Origin: Bacteroidota bacterium
Lineage (GTDB): Bacteria > Bacteroidota > Bacteroidia > Cytophagales > Cyclobacteriaceae
Direction: 5' to 3'
Length of the DNA: 64,000 nt
NCBI GenBank assembly: GCA_023417065.1
Contig: JAEZGH010000209.1
Location: 1 to 64,000 of the forward strand
Part shown: one piece after another, positions 33,739 through 42,648 of the stretch
How the letters are laid out: every line of letters begins with the position of its first letter
How positions within the stretch are numbered: the first letter of the stretch is position 1
Made by a program: the position numbers and the translations under genes
The notes under the pieces: generated by a model
Told to the model about the DNA's origin: nothing
Databases searched by the model: none
Seen by the model: the letters and a program-made list of their open reading frames with translations, nothing else

Positions 33739-34203
33739 TTATGGTTGAAATTCGAGAATTTCAACTACCGGGTTCATACTAACTTTTGCCGTAACAGAGT
33801 TTGAGATCAGGCAATTGGCTTCCGCCTTTTCCAGAACCCGAATGGCTTTCTCACGTTGAACGGGATCGGTTATTCCAACCACGGGATTAAGAGTAACTTC
33901 CGTCATGCGAAGTTTGCCGTCAACTTTCTCAAGTTTCCCGGTTGAGTTACATCGGAATGTAGTGAAATCAAGTTTGGAATTTTCTGCAATGGCGAGGAAC
34001 GTCGTCATTAGGCAACTACTTACCGCGGCCGTGTAGAGGTGCTCGGGTGACCATATGCCTGCCATGCCCTTCGGAAACTGCGGCGGCGTGGCTACTTCAA
34101 GACATCCACCTTGTAATGCTGCAGCGTTCAGTTCGGGCGAACACATGGTTCCTTTCCGATCCTTATCCCAGGTTATCGTAACATTATATAGATGCGGTTC
34201 CAT
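33739..34203 (-). CDS. OsmC-family peroxiredoxin-like protein
   Basis: 154 residues from ATG 34203, 19 bp inside the end of the rhodanese gene. OsmC/Ohr fold with the two redox cysteines expected in EHLYTAAVSSCLMTTFLAIAE and KAEANCLISNSVTAKVSM. Reduces organic hydroperoxides using lipoyl or other thiols. Overlap with the rhodanese gene argues for one unit in sulfur or oxidative stress handling. Confidence 0.9.
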   Translation of the reverse strand: MEPHLYNVTITWDKDRKGTMCSPELNAAALQGGCLEVATPPQFPKGMAGIWSPEHLYTAAVSSCLMTTFLAIAENSKLDFTTFRCNSTGKLEKVDGKLRMTEVTLNPVVGITDPVQREKAIRVLEKAEANCLISNSVTAKVSMNPVVEILEFQP

Positions 34204-34519
34204 ATTCCAGAAATTTATCGTGCAAGTGTTTGAAACTTCCTCCGTTGCACACACGAGTGTATCCCAGTGCTTCCAGCAGACTTTTAGCCGATGCGCTTCT
34301 CATTCCTGTTGAGCAGCACGTGATGATGGGCTGATGCCGGTTCGGTATGCGATGAAGATTCTTGAGCAGACTGTCCAGAGGAAGATTGACGGCACCTTCA
34401 ATATGCCCGGCGAGAAACTCCGCGTGTGTTCTGACGTCGACAACAATACCCCCTTCCCGAAGGAATTTCTCGAGATCCAGTTTCTCGCACTCCTTGTAAA
34501 AGATTTTTATCGAATCCAT
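34184..34519 (-). CDS. Rhodanese-like sulfurtransferase
   Basis: 111 residues from ATG 34519 (a Met at 34522 directly upstream; longer frame disregarded). Single rhodanese domain: GIVVDVRTHAEFLAGHIEGAVNLPLDSL, the active cysteine in IITCCSTGMRSASAK, and LGYTRVCNGGSFKHL. Carries persulfide sulfur between partners in the cytosol. No signal peptide. First gene of the pair with OsmC. Confidence 0.9.
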   Translation of the reverse strand: MDSIKIFYKECEKLDLEKFLREGGIVVDVRTHAEFLAGHIEGAVNLPLDSLLKNLHRIPNRHQPIITCCSTGMRSASAKSLLEALGYTRVCNGGSFKHLHDKFLEYGTASI

Positions 34520-34782
34520 CATAAAATGGTCCGCGATAGCGGAAAAACAAGTGGTGAACGAAATTTCGGCTGCCCGCGACTCCGGTTCGGGGATCAAAGT
34601 CTCACAGTGGACCATCCGGCGGGCTACAACCTCCAAGTAAAACTAGGACCCAGCAGGTTGAAAAGCTGTAACGAAAGTCACCCGCCCGGGAGATTTTTCC
34701 TGATGAATTTCATGGTAAATCTCAGCCTAATGGCCCGGGAGGCAATGATCAAAGAATGGTATAAAAAGAGGTTCCTCTATGT

Positions 34783-34995
34783 CTAGGATTCGACAAAAAA
34801 CAGCCGAAGGCGTTCATACGGCATCTGCACTTCAAGGTATACAGGTGCATCGCTGATGCTGTGATAGTTTAATTCCACGATGCTAAAGCGGGAATTCTGG
34901 GGACTTGGATATACCCTGCCGATGCAGTCGATGTTCACAATTTCAGTCTTTACTGAATCCTCTTCTGCGATAGTTAATTCGATGAATTTCGGCAT
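34783..34995 (-). CDS. Small hypothetical protein
   Basis: 70 residues: KFIELTIAEEDSVKTEIVNIDCIGRVYPSPQNSRFSIVELNYHS then VYLEVQMPYERLRLFFVES, a compact all-beta pattern resembling FlbD/PilZ-like short proteins but without identifiable family. No export signal. Coding is supported by composition only. Faces the modA gene divergently. Confidence 0.5.
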   Translation of the reverse strand: MPKFIELTIAEEDSVKTEIVNIDCIGRVYPSPQNSRFSIVELNYHSISDAPVYLEVQMPYERLRLFFVES

Positions 34996-35096
34996 AGGAT
35001 TGAACTTAAGACTTCAAGATGCATCCGCCACGCCGGAATGTCAAGAGAGAACGCCATTAGTGTAAAGCTATAGGGGCGAATGCCCCGGGTTCTTGT

Positions 35097-35104
35097 TACT
35101 TTTG
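35097..35104 (+). promoter_or_regulatory. Candidate -7 box of modABC
   Basis: TACTTTTG matches TAnnTTTG perfectly and ends 4 bp before the modA ATG. If used, transcription would begin at or beyond the ATG, giving a leaderless mRNA or pointing to a downstream start. A GGGGC-GAAT-GCCCC hairpin (35073-35086) precedes it. Confidence 0.4.
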
Positions 35105-35108
35105 CCTG

Positions 35109-35867
35109 ATGAAAAGCCTGCGCTTCATGTTCCTGCTTTGGCTTGCGTTGACAGCCAACGTGTGCTATGGACAAAAGATGCTGATTGCCGCCGCTTCTGA
35201 TCTCAAGTTCGCCCTCGATTCCATCCTGACGGTCTACAGGGAAGCCAATCCTGGAGTGGAAATTCAGGTTACCTATGGATCATCAGGTAAACTCTACGAG
35301 CAAATCAGGCGCGGCGCTCCTTTTGAAATCTTCTTTTCCGCGGACTTGAGTTATCCCACGCAGCTTTGCGAGCAAAAACATTGCGCTGGTGAGGTAGTGA
35401 AATACGGTGAGGGCCGATTAGTAGTGTGGGTAAACCGAAAGGATATCAACATTAAGGATATTGCTATTTTAACTGATCCGCGACTGCGAAAGATTGCCAT
35501 AGCTAACCCGTTACACGCTCCATACGGCAAACGCGCTGTTGAAGCACTTACGCACTACGGGTTGTTTGACAATGTGAAATCCAAACTCGTATACGGAGAA
35601 AATATTTCCCAGGCATCTCAGTTTGTAGCCACGAATGCTGCCGACGCGGGGATACTAGCCCTTTCACATGTCGTATCGCCGACAATGAAACGACTTAACG
35701 GCAATTGGCTAGTTGTTCCAAGAGAAGCTCATCAACGCCTTGATCAGGGTTACGTCGTTCTAAAAAGCGCACGTCACAAATCGGAAATCCTCAAATTTTC
35801 GACGTTCTTTGATGGTGAGCGTTCACGCGAAATTTTGACTTACTTTGGTTTTCTGAATACACCGTGA
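35109..35867 (+). CDS. modA: Molybdate ABC transporter, substrate-binding protein
   Basis: 252 residues with a Sec signal (MKSLRFMFLLWLALTANVCYG). Typical ModA start of the mature protein: KMLIAAASDLKFALDSI, then TYGSSGKLYEQIRRGAPFEIFFSADLSYPTQL, and SQASQFVATNAADAGILALSHVVSP, containing the Ser/Thr oxyanion ligands. Binds molybdate or tungstate in the periplasm. First gene of modABC, with start-stop overlaps. Confidence 0.96.
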   Translation: MKSLRFMFLLWLALTANVCYGQKMLIAAASDLKFALDSILTVYREANPGVEIQVTYGSSGKLYEQIRRGAPFEIFFSADLSYPTQLCEQKHCAGEVVKYGEGRLVVWVNRKDINIKDIAILTDPRLRKIAIANPLHAPYGKRAVEALTHYGLFDNVKSKLVYGENISQASQFVATNAADAGILALSHVVSPTMKRLNGNWLVVPREAHQRLDQGYVVLKSARHKSEILKFSTFFDGERSREILTYFGFLNTP

Positions 35868-36544
35868 ATATGCTCGAATCAGGGCCATTCCTGTTGACTT
35901 TTCTGCTCGCGTCGATAACTACCCTATTATTGATGTTGATCAGTCTGCCATTCTCATGGTGGCTGTCAGGCACAGCGTTCAGATGGAAATTTCTCATAGA
36001 GGCTTTGGTCAGTATACCGTTGATCCTTCCCCCCTCCGTAATTGGTTTCTATCTCCTTATGGCGTTCAGTCCCGGCAACGCATTGGGAAGGTTTCTTGAT
36101 CAATTCTTCGATCTCAGGCTGGTGTTCACATTTGAAGGTTTGATCGTAGCCTCGCTGGTATACAGTCTTCCATTTATGGTACAACCTCTGCTGACGGGCT
36201 TTCGAATGCTGCCGTCAACGCTGACAGATGTTTCATATACTTTAGGGAAAAGCAAATGGACGACGCTTCTGAGAGTGCAGCTGCCTAACATGAAGGCGTC
36301 GATCATAACAGGATGTATTCTGACCTTTGCACACACCGTGGGGGAGTTTGGCGTAGTACTTATGGTCGGAGGAAACATTCCGGGTGAAACTCGTGTGGTT
36401 TCGGTTGCGATCTACGACGCGGTGGAGGCGATGGATTACGGCAAAGCGAATACGTATAGTGCAGTGCTGCTGGTGTTCTCTTTTGTCTTGCTTGTGTGTG
36501 TCTACCTGATCAATCAGCGCCTTTTAAACAGATCCAACGTATGA
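35864..36544 (+). CDS. modB: Molybdate ABC transporter permease
   Basis: 226 residues (GTG 35864 overlapping modA; ATG 35870 also fits). Five membrane helices, and the EAA loop DVSYTLGKSKWTTLLRVQLPNMKASIITG (about 116-144) that contacts ModC, then FAHTVGEFGVVLMVGGN, a signature of ModB. It overlaps modC by four bases (ATGA). Confidence 0.95.
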   Translation: MNMLESGPFLLTFLLASITTLLLMLISLPFSWWLSGTAFRWKFLIEALVSIPLILPPSVIGFYLLMAFSPGNALGRFLDQFFDLRLVFTFEGLIVASLVYSLPFMVQPLLTGFRMLPSTLTDVSYTLGKSKWTTLLRVQLPNMKASIITGCILTFAHTVGEFGVVLMVGGNIPGETRVVSVAIYDAVEAMDYGKANTYSAVLLVFSFVLLVCVYLINQRLLNRSNV

Positions 36545-37251
36545 CGGAAATCCACCTAAGGAAGCGATTATCAGGTGCGCTTGACGCCATCGATCTCAAC
36601 ATCCGAATAGAGATCGAAAGGGGAGAACTCGTTACGTTGTATGGTCCGTCAGGAGCGGGAAAGACAAGTGTTCTTCGAATGATCGCCGGATTGCTTCATC
36701 CGGATGAAGGCGCCATCAAAGTGGATGGAAACGCCTGGTACAGCGCACAGGAGAAGATCAATCTTCCGCCCCAACGAAGGAGCACGGGATTTGTTTTTCA
36801 GGATTATGCACTGTTTCCCAATATGTCGGTATATGAAAATATCCGATATGGACTGGCCCGAAATGAAGCTGTTTCATTCGTTGATGAACTTATCGAATTG
36901 ATGGAACTTGATGCGATGCGCAACATGAAGCCGGACTTGCTCAGTGGAGGCCAGAAACAACGGGTGGCTCTGGCGCGGGCTATCGCCAGAAAGCCAGCGC
37001 TGCTGTTATTGGATGAACCTTTGTCGGCGCTGGATACCGAATTGCGCCTGCGCATGCAGCAATACATTCTGGATGCCCATCAACGCTATGGATTTACGAC
37101 GATCCTGGTAAGCCACGATATCGTGGAGGTATGCCGGCTGAGCAGTAAGGTGTTTGTCGTGGAACAGGGCAGGATCGTCCGGACAGGATCGCCACGTTCC
37201 GTTATCCCTGTGCAAATAATCCGCGATCTGATCCAAGGTCTGGGGGATTAA
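36541..37251 (+). CDS. modC: Molybdate ABC transporter ATPase
   Basis: 236 residues from ATG 36541. Walker A YGPSGAGKTS (about 34-43), signature LLSGGQKQRVALARA, Walker B LLLLDEPLSALD and a switch His in ILVSHD. Energises molybdate uptake. The usual C-terminal molybdopterin-binding TOBE domain is absent, so a short ModC. The molybdate presumably feeds molybdoenzymes encoded elsewhere. Confidence 0.95.
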   Translation: MTEIHLRKRLSGALDAIDLNIRIEIERGELVTLYGPSGAGKTSVLRMIAGLLHPDEGAIKVDGNAWYSAQEKINLPPQRRSTGFVFQDYALFPNMSVYENIRYGLARNEAVSFVDELIELMELDAMRNMKPDLLSGGQKQRVALARAIARKPALLLLDEPLSALDTELRLRMQQYILDAHQRYGFTTILVSHDIVEVCRLSSKVFVVEQGRIVRTGSPRSVIPVQIIRDLIQGLGD

Positions 37252-37329
37252 TGTATGGTGTTTTATCTTTCTCCAAAACAGTGGAACTAAAAAGGTAATT
37301 TGTGTGTCGATAGTTGATTAATATAAGAT

Positions 37330-38034
37330 ATGATGTTGCGCAAAGTATTTTTGGTAGTATTTCTTTTTGTTGGTGTCGCCTCAATCGCAGCGGCGCAGTC
37401 GGATGCTGAACTGAGTGTGGATGAATTCGAACGGGGGATCTCGGCTCAGAACGTACAGTTACTCGATGTCAGGACTCAGGGTGAATTCCGAAAGGGGTAT
37501 ATTGAGGGAGCCATGCATTCCGATATCAACGGCAAGGAGTTTAAAACGCAGGTTAGTGCGTTGGACAAATCGAAGCCTGTATTCGTGTACTGTTTATCGG
37601 GTGGTCGCAGCAAGAAGGCCGCTGCATATTTGCGCAAGTCCGGTTATGAAGTATATGAGCTTCAGGGCGGAATGATGGCGTGGAATGGTGCGAAGAAACC
37701 GGTCGTAAAACTCGAAGCTTCGCCTGAAGGCATGTCAATAGATACCTTTCGGAATAAGGTAGGCGCCAACGGCCTGGTCCTTGTAGACTTCTACGCAAGG
37801 TGGTGCGCTCCCTGCAAACAAATGGCGCCCTGGCTGGATGAGCTGAGCAAAAAATACGAAGGAAAGATGGCCTTGATGAAAATTGATATCGATGATAACA
37901 GGCTTCTCGCGGATGAATTGTCAGTTAACGCTCTTCCAACGATTCACCTGTACAAGGATGGGAAAGAAGTCTGGACGCATGTAGGTTCTCTTACCAAAGC
38001 TCAGATTGAGCAAAAGCTGAAAGAAAACCTTTAA
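37330..38034 (+). CDS. Rhodanese-thioredoxin fusion, exported
   Basis: 234 residues with a signal peptide (MMLRKVFLVVFLFVGVASIAAA). Rhodanese domain: QLLDVRTQGEFRKGYIEGA and the catalytic Cys in VFVYCLSGGRSKKAAAYL; then thioredoxin domain with the CXXC site in FYARWCAPCKQMAPWL and NALPTIHLYKDG. A sulfur-handling/thiol redox protein of the periplasm. Convergent with cydB, only 3 bp between stops. Confidence 0.94.
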   Translation: MMLRKVFLVVFLFVGVASIAAAQSDAELSVDEFERGISAQNVQLLDVRTQGEFRKGYIEGAMHSDINGKEFKTQVSALDKSKPVFVYCLSGGRSKKAAAYLRKSGYEVYELQGGMMAWNGAKKPVVKLEASPEGMSIDTFRNKVGANGLVLVDFYARWCAPCKQMAPWLDELSKKYEGKMALMKIDIDDNRLLADELSVNALPTIHLYKDGKEVWTHVGSLTKAQIEQKLKENL

Positions 38035-38037
38035 CAA

Positions 38038-39054
38038 CTACTCGACGGCGTTATCGGTTTGTTCACTTGACTTGAAGCTGTAGTATAGGTAGAAAAGGGC
38101 CGGAAGAATAAAAAGACTTCCAATCAGTAATGCCCAACCCAAGGCATTAATGGCAGGTGCCGGCGCCTGATCCTTTAGGGAGAGTTTCCCTTCCTGCATC
38201 AAAATAAAGTCCGGATAGTGTGCATATGTTACCGCGAACAGGATCATCGTCACCTGTACAGCTGCAAGAATCCGCGGCATCCAGATATAGGTCCTCCGCA
38301 CAAAATACCAAAGCAGGACAAGCGATGCCGTTGCAATGATTACGGCCGTTATACTGACAAAATTCCCAAACACCCAGGTGAACAGAGGTATTCCGTCTAG
38401 CGTTGCAGCAAGAAATACTAACCCTCCGGTAAGAAATGATGCTATATTCATGAACGCTGCCTTGCGGATGAAGCGCTTCCTGTCGGATTCATCATCTGCT
38501 TCTGCGATGAGATAAACAGCAGCAAGAAATCCACATAAAGCTACAGTAAACAGCCCTACGCTAAAGGAGAAAATATTAAACCATCCGAAAATGTAGGCGT
38601 CTGCAAAGTTTGAAGCATCACGTTTGATATGCCCCGAGACGGAACTGCCTGCTAGAATTCCAAGAAACAACGGCGTGATGAAGCTCGATGAAATGAAAGT
38701 TCGGTTGTACAACCTGTGCGACCTGTCCTTCACAGCATCGTAATGTCGGAAAATGAAAGCCGTACCTCTTGCGATAATCCCGAGCAGCATAATCGCCAGC
38801 GGGATGTGCAGCGAAATGGACATCTGGCTATATATTTCAGGAAAGCCAACAAACAGGATTACGATGGCGATGATCAACCACATGTGGTTTGCTTCCCAAA
38901 TAGGGCCAATAGCGTGATAGAGTGTTGTTCGCGTTCGTTTCCTGTTCCTCGGCGATGTGAAAAGTTCGATGATACCTGCCCCAAAGTCCGCCCCTCCGAG
39001 CAGGAGGTATAACAGGATCGACAACCACAGGTAAGCAATCACCACGTTGTCCAT
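38038..39054 (-). CDS. cydB: Cytochrome bd oxidase subunit II
   Basis: 338 residues from ATG 39054 (the upstream frame is cydA shadow). Eight hydrophobic helices; CydB-typical YLWLSILLYLLLGGADFGAGIIELF with the GxDFG motif and GPIWEANHMWLIIAIVILFVGFPE containing E and H helix residues. Partner of CydA in the bd quinol oxidase, reducing O2 at high affinity in the inner membrane. TAATG overlap with cydA shows coupled translation. Confidence 0.96.
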   Translation of the reverse strand: MDNVVIAYLWLSILLYLLLGGADFGAGIIELFTSPRNRKRTRTTLYHAIGPIWEANHMWLIIAIVILFVGFPEIYSQMSISLHIPLAIMLLGIIARGTAFIFRHYDAVKDRSHRLYNRTFISSSFITPLFLGILAGSSVSGHIKRDASNFADAYIFGWFNIFSFSVGLFTVALCGFLAAVYLIAEADDESDRKRFIRKAAFMNIASFLTGGLVFLAATLDGIPLFTWVFGNFVSITAVIIATASLVLLWYFVRRTYIWMPRILAAVQVTMILFAVTYAHYPDFILMQEGKLSLKDQAPAPAINALGWALLIGSLFILPALFYLYYSFKSSEQTDNAVE

Positions 39055-40379
39055 TATGCGAGGGTTTGAGACGATGACTTGTCGTAAAGCACTGGAACCA
39101 TCCGTATTTGTCTTGTCAGGAGGATCAGGACAATCACACTGAGCAGAAGGTAGATTCCTGTGTAGATGTAGAACCAATATTGGATTCCCGGCATTGGCGT
39201 GACCGCTTCGCTGGTCCGCATTATTCCCTGAATGATCCACGGCTGGCGTCCAACTTCAGTGACCGTCCATCCGGCCTCAACGGCGATAAACCCTAAGGGT
39301 GTAGCAATTGCGAAAAGTACCAGAAACCACTTCTGCTCGCGCCAGCTTTTCTTGCGTATGCTTATCGCATAGAGAATTGCCAGCAGAATCATAAACATGC
39401 CGATGCCGACCATGATCTGGAAGGCGATGTGGGTGATCAACACTGGAGGATGATCCTCGACAGGAATGGTGTCGAGGCCTTTGACTTCATCGTGAAAGTT
39501 TCCATGAACGAGGAAGCTGAGCATGCCGGGCAATTCGATGGCGTAATGAACGCGCTGGTTTTTTTCATCGGGAAGCCCACCGATGAGTAGCGGTGCAGAC
39601 TTTTCTGTTTTGAATAAAGCCTCCATGGCCGCGAGTTTGGCGGGCTGTCGTTTTGCAACGTCTTTTGCAGAGAGGTCACCGCTTATGGGTTGAAGGACTG
39701 CTGCGACTGCGGCGAAGACCATGGCAATCCGGAATGCTTTAGTATGGAATTCTTTGTTTTCGTTTTTTGCGATAAGCCATGCGTGAACTCCTGCAACGGC
39801 AAATCCAGTGGCTGCAAATGCCGCGATTGTCATATGCAGCGCTTGCAATAGCCACGCATCATTGAACATTGCGGCGATAGGGTCGATATTGAGGTACTGT
39901 CCATCGATGAAGTCGAATCCTGCAGGGCTATTCATCCACGCGTTGGCGGACACAACCAGGATTCCGGATGCCAGTCCTGAAATGCCTACGACAACCCCTG
40001 TAAACCAATGGAACCACGGGTTAAACCGGTCCCAGCCATAGAGGAAAAACCCCAGTGCGATGGCCTCGATGAAGAACGCCGTGCCCTCCAGCGAGAATGG
40101 CATTCCGAAGATTGGTCCTGCATGGCGCATGAATTCCGGCCAAAGCAGACCTAATTCAAAAGACAGCACAGTGCCGGAAACAGCGCCAGTTGCGAAAAAA
40201 ATCGCAACACCCTTGCTCCACGCCTTGGTGAGGTTACGGTAAACCGGTTTTTTTGTCTTGAGCCATTTGAAATGCGATACGGCCATGAAAAAAGGCATGA
40301 CCATGCCAATACAGGCGTAGATGATATGGAAGCCCAATGACAGGGCCATTTGCATTCTTGCTGCGAGCAAGTCGTCCAT
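39054..40379 (-). CDS. cydA: Cytochrome bd oxidase subunit I
   Basis: 441 residues, nine hydrophobic helices. Heme ligands include the His of LSLGFHIIYACIG (about H18) and the Met of helix 9 region; the GRQPW motif is present in VGRQPWIIQGIMRT and the short quinol-loop form is used (Q-loop of moderate length around HGNFHDEVKGLDTIP). Transfers electrons from quinol to O2. First gene of cydAB. Confidence 0.97.
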   Translation of the reverse strand: MDDLLAARMQMALSLGFHIIYACIGMVMPFFMAVSHFKWLKTKKPVYRNLTKAWSKGVAIFFATGAVSGTVLSFELGLLWPEFMRHAGPIFGMPFSLEGTAFFIEAIALGFFLYGWDRFNPWFHWFTGVVVGISGLASGILVVSANAWMNSPAGFDFIDGQYLNIDPIAAMFNDAWLLQALHMTIAAFAATGFAVAGVHAWLIAKNENKEFHTKAFRIAMVFAAVAAVLQPISGDLSAKDVAKRQPAKLAAMEALFKTEKSAPLLIGGLPDEKNQRVHYAIELPGMLSFLVHGNFHDEVKGLDTIPVEDHPPVLITHIAFQIMVGIGMFMILLAILYAISIRKKSWREQKWFLVLFAIATPLGFIAVEAGWTVTEVGRQPWIIQGIMRTSEAVTPMPGIQYWFYIYTGIYLLLSVIVLILLTRQIRMVPVLYDKSSSQTLA

Positions 40380-40398
40380 GGGTTCTTTTTGTTAAGTT

Positions 40399-40406
40399 CA
40401 AATATA
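40399..40406 (-). promoter_or_regulatory. Candidate -7 box of cydAB
   Basis: On the minus strand TATATTTG runs from 40406 to 40399, 20 bp upstream of the cydA ATG, matching the consensus. No TTTG -33 element was found at proper spacing. Confidence 0.45.
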
Positions 40407-40751
40407 CGGGCTGTGGGTTCAGGGCGGTGGTTCCGCAAGCAAAACTTTGCGTCGAAAACGGTTGTACTGGTCAGTCATTCCCATCTCATGGAACCTGGGA
40501 TTTCATCGAAGCGCCTGCCCCGGGATTGAATGATGGGAAGTTAACCCGGCCAGTTTCCATATAACCCCTCATTTTGCAGATTGTCGATTGGGCTATGGCA
40601 TCCCAACGGTTTGACTATACCTTTGAATCAGATTAAAGACAACTATAGACAGTAAATATCCCCGGGGTCCAGGATCCTGGGGATATTTATTTTAAAGGGT
40701 ATATGTAATTGCCAACCGAACAACGGTAGCGATATATGTTCGGAGAGATTA
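40400..40751. other. Intergenic region before cydA
   Basis: About 370 bp between cydA and the next leftward gene, containing the -7 candidate and the 40654 hairpin. No further signal was supported. Confidence 0.4.
40654..40688. terminator. Hairpin downstream of the 40752 gene
   Basis: AAATATCCCC (40654-40663) pairs perfectly with GGGGATATTT (40679-40688), loop of 15 nt holding AGGATCCT. It lies about 65 nt after the stop of the minus-strand gene. AT-rich outer stem; T-run is weak, so it could also be a regulatory hairpin for cydAB. Confidence 0.5.
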
Positions 40752-41096
40752 TCAGTAATTGTATTTTTTGAAGATGCGTTCGAGTTCTTTGTAGAACAAA
40801 TCCTTATGGGTAGTCGCCAGCGAAGCTGAGTTAAGTTTCTGAATCTGCTTGATAAGGGAGCCGTAATGCGATAGGTCTATCGGGGAGCTCTGTAGCTCTT
40901 TGAGGTCTCTCTTCAGGAACTCGGCCTTCACCTTGCTAAGTTCCTTACCGAATTGTTCAAGGAAATATGACCGTACATTGCCCTCCTCCAGGAAATCACT
41001 GATAAGGCTATCCCTTACACCGCGAACGAGGTCAATGATTCGATCCATCGACATCCGCACTTCCTGTTGGATTTCCTTTTCTTCCCGGGGTAACAT
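40752..41096 (-). CDS. Small all-helical hypothetical protein
   Basis: 114 residues, strongly charged and helical: EEKEIQQEVRMSMDRIIDLVRGVRDSLISDFLEEG, then LEQFGKELSKVKAEFLKRDLKELQ. No membrane helix or signal. No family recognised. Confidence 0.55.
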   Translation of the reverse strand: MLPREEKEIQQEVRMSMDRIIDLVRGVRDSLISDFLEEGNVRSYFLEQFGKELSKVKAEFLKRDLKELQSSPIDLSHYGSLIKQIQKLNSASLATTHKDLFYKELERIFKKYNY

Positions 41097-41300
41097 CTTT
41101 ACGATCTGATTAGATTATGAATTTAAGACAAAAGTCTGAATCCGAAAGATTTTTTTTTCGATGACGGATTTTTTTTCCCGGGTGAACGCCCCGTCACACC
41201 TGCCCAACGTCGGCGGCCAACCTGCGGGTCGCATTGAGACCGACTCACAGGTCGCGGTGGCACAACATTTTACCCGCACCCGTTATAATCTCAAAGAACG

Positions 41301-41549
41301 ATGCGTTACCTGTGGATTAAAGAAGATGATTCCAAAGCCTTTAAGTCTTTCCTTTCCGGAAATGAAATTGAAGTTGGACTGTATGTTCATCCAGCGGCAA
41401 CATCAATTAGCCCTGGTAATGAAATCGAGATATTCTATGGTAGTGAGACGAGTGATACCTACCGAGCTCAGGTGAAACGCAAACAGGTTCTTCCGACATC
41501 AGGTCAGTCGGAAAGGTCGTTTCTTACGATGAGCCTGGTAAAGATTTGA
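41301..41549 (+). CDS. Small hypothetical protein
   Basis: 82 residues: RYLWIKEDDSKAFKSFLSGNEIEVGLYVHPAATSISPGNEIEIFYGSETSDTYRAQVKRKQVLP; beta-rich, cytosolic. No family recognised. A second frame (41161-41475) competes in the same interval and looks less protein-like. Confidence 0.45.
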   Translation: MRYLWIKEDDSKAFKSFLSGNEIEVGLYVHPAATSISPGNEIEIFYGSETSDTYRAQVKRKQVLPTSGQSERSFLTMSLVKI

Positions 41550-41607
41550 GCACTTCATCCCGCCCCAAAGGGTTGTCTCAGTTCTTATCGCAAATGCCAA
41601 TAATGCT

Positions 41608-42051
41608 TTAATTGTTGGGTATGATGGAAATTGAGCCGTCTCGCTCAAGGACAGCATATTTCACCTGATCCATTCGTTCAAGTCCATGTGTCAGTCGTGC
41701 CGCTTCCAAAATATCTGACTCGTCGACCTTTCCTTTTTTCATCCGGCGTTTTAATGGTTTTCCATGATCCACTATGATCAGGGGGGCACCATCGGAAATC
41801 GTGGAGAACCAATTTGAGTAATCCTTCAGTTTCGAGAGAACGAAGTCGGCAGCAACTAATGTGCATACCATCACAAAACAACCGACAAGCGAATAATCCT
41901 CTGTTATCAGCGCATCAGTTGTCGTTTCGCTAATAATCAGCAATAAAACGAAATCAAATGTAGTTATGTCCGCCAGGCTGCGCTTTCCGAGGATACGGAA
42001 AATTACAAAGACGAAAAGGTAAACAGCCAGACCACGCAATACTGGATTCAT
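41608..42051 (-). CDS. YetF/DUF421-like membrane protein
   Basis: 147 residues from ATG 42051. Two to three helices at the N-terminus with FRILGKRSLADITTFDFVLLLIIS, the DUF421 signature. The C-terminal cytosolic domain (PLIIVDHGKPLKRRMKKGKVDESDILEAARLTHGLERMDQVKYAVLERDGSISIIP) is the usual YetF tail. Function unknown, suspected of ion or stress role. Ends a pair with the 42053 gene (1 bp apart). Confidence 0.88.
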   Translation of the reverse strand: MNPVLRGLAVYLFVFVIFRILGKRSLADITTFDFVLLLIISETTTDALITEDYSLVGCFVMVCTLVAADFVLSKLKDYSNWFSTISDGAPLIIVDHGKPLKRRMKKGKVDESDILEAARLTHGLERMDQVKYAVLERDGSISIIPNN

Positions 42052-42052
42052 A

Positions 42053-42556
42053 TTATGGAAATACGAAGTGTTCAACCTGGAGTGCGTAACCGTTGATTGA
42101 AAGCGTACTTTCAACAGCTCCGAAATCCTGCGGTATCAGATAAAATGTCACCATGAGAACCCCATCTCCAGCAAAAGTATAGTGTACTACTCCTTTATTC
42201 GTAGTTACTGCCGCGGGTTCAGGAACAATAGATTCAATTCGGAATTTTTCGAGATAAGACCATTGAAGGGAGATGTTTGATCCTTTTTTCGCAGGAGACT
42301 TGACGGTTATCTTCAGAGGTGTCCGGCTTTCCTGTCTGGTGAAGTAGTCGTACGAGACTATTCCATCATTGGTGAAAACCGTACGGTCGCTCAGCAAACC
42401 GTTTCCGAAAAGTCCCAGAGCAGCGCCCGCAACGATAAGGAAGATGAAGGTCAGTCCCACTGTTTGGAATTTCCACCCGCGGATCTGATCAGGAAGCTTT
42501 TCATCAATTTCAAGGTCGTGCTGCTGCACATGCTCGACTTCGGAACTCTTTTTCAT
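42053..42556 (-). CDS. Membrane-anchored hypothetical protein beside YetF
   Basis: 167 residues. N-terminal cytoplasmic tail, one helix (about 32-52, GLTFIFLIVAGAALGLFGNG), then a beta-rich periplasmic domain (RTPLKITVKSPAKKGSNISLQWSYLEKFRIESI). No family name recognised. It is translated just before the YetF-like gene with a 1-bp gap, so likely a partner. Confidence 0.65.
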   Translation of the reverse strand: MKKSSEVEHVQQHDLEIDEKLPDQIRGWKFQTVGLTFIFLIVAGAALGLFGNGLLSDRTVFTNDGIVSYDYFTRQESRTPLKITVKSPAKKGSNISLQWSYLEKFRIESIVPEPAAVTTNKGVVHYTFAGDGVLMVTFYLIPQDFGAVESTLSINGYALQVEHFVFP

Positions 42557-42648
42557 GGCGTTGGTTCATGAAAACGCGTAAATTCTAATACCATTCTTGT
42601 CTTGCCTTATGAAAATCCGTAATCTTAATGTTGATAGAATAAGACGTG

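Noticed and set aside
41161..41475. 104-codon frame overlapping the 41301-41549 gene
   Set aside because: Irregular composition with no visible domain; the alternative 82-residue frame has a more protein-like strand pattern.
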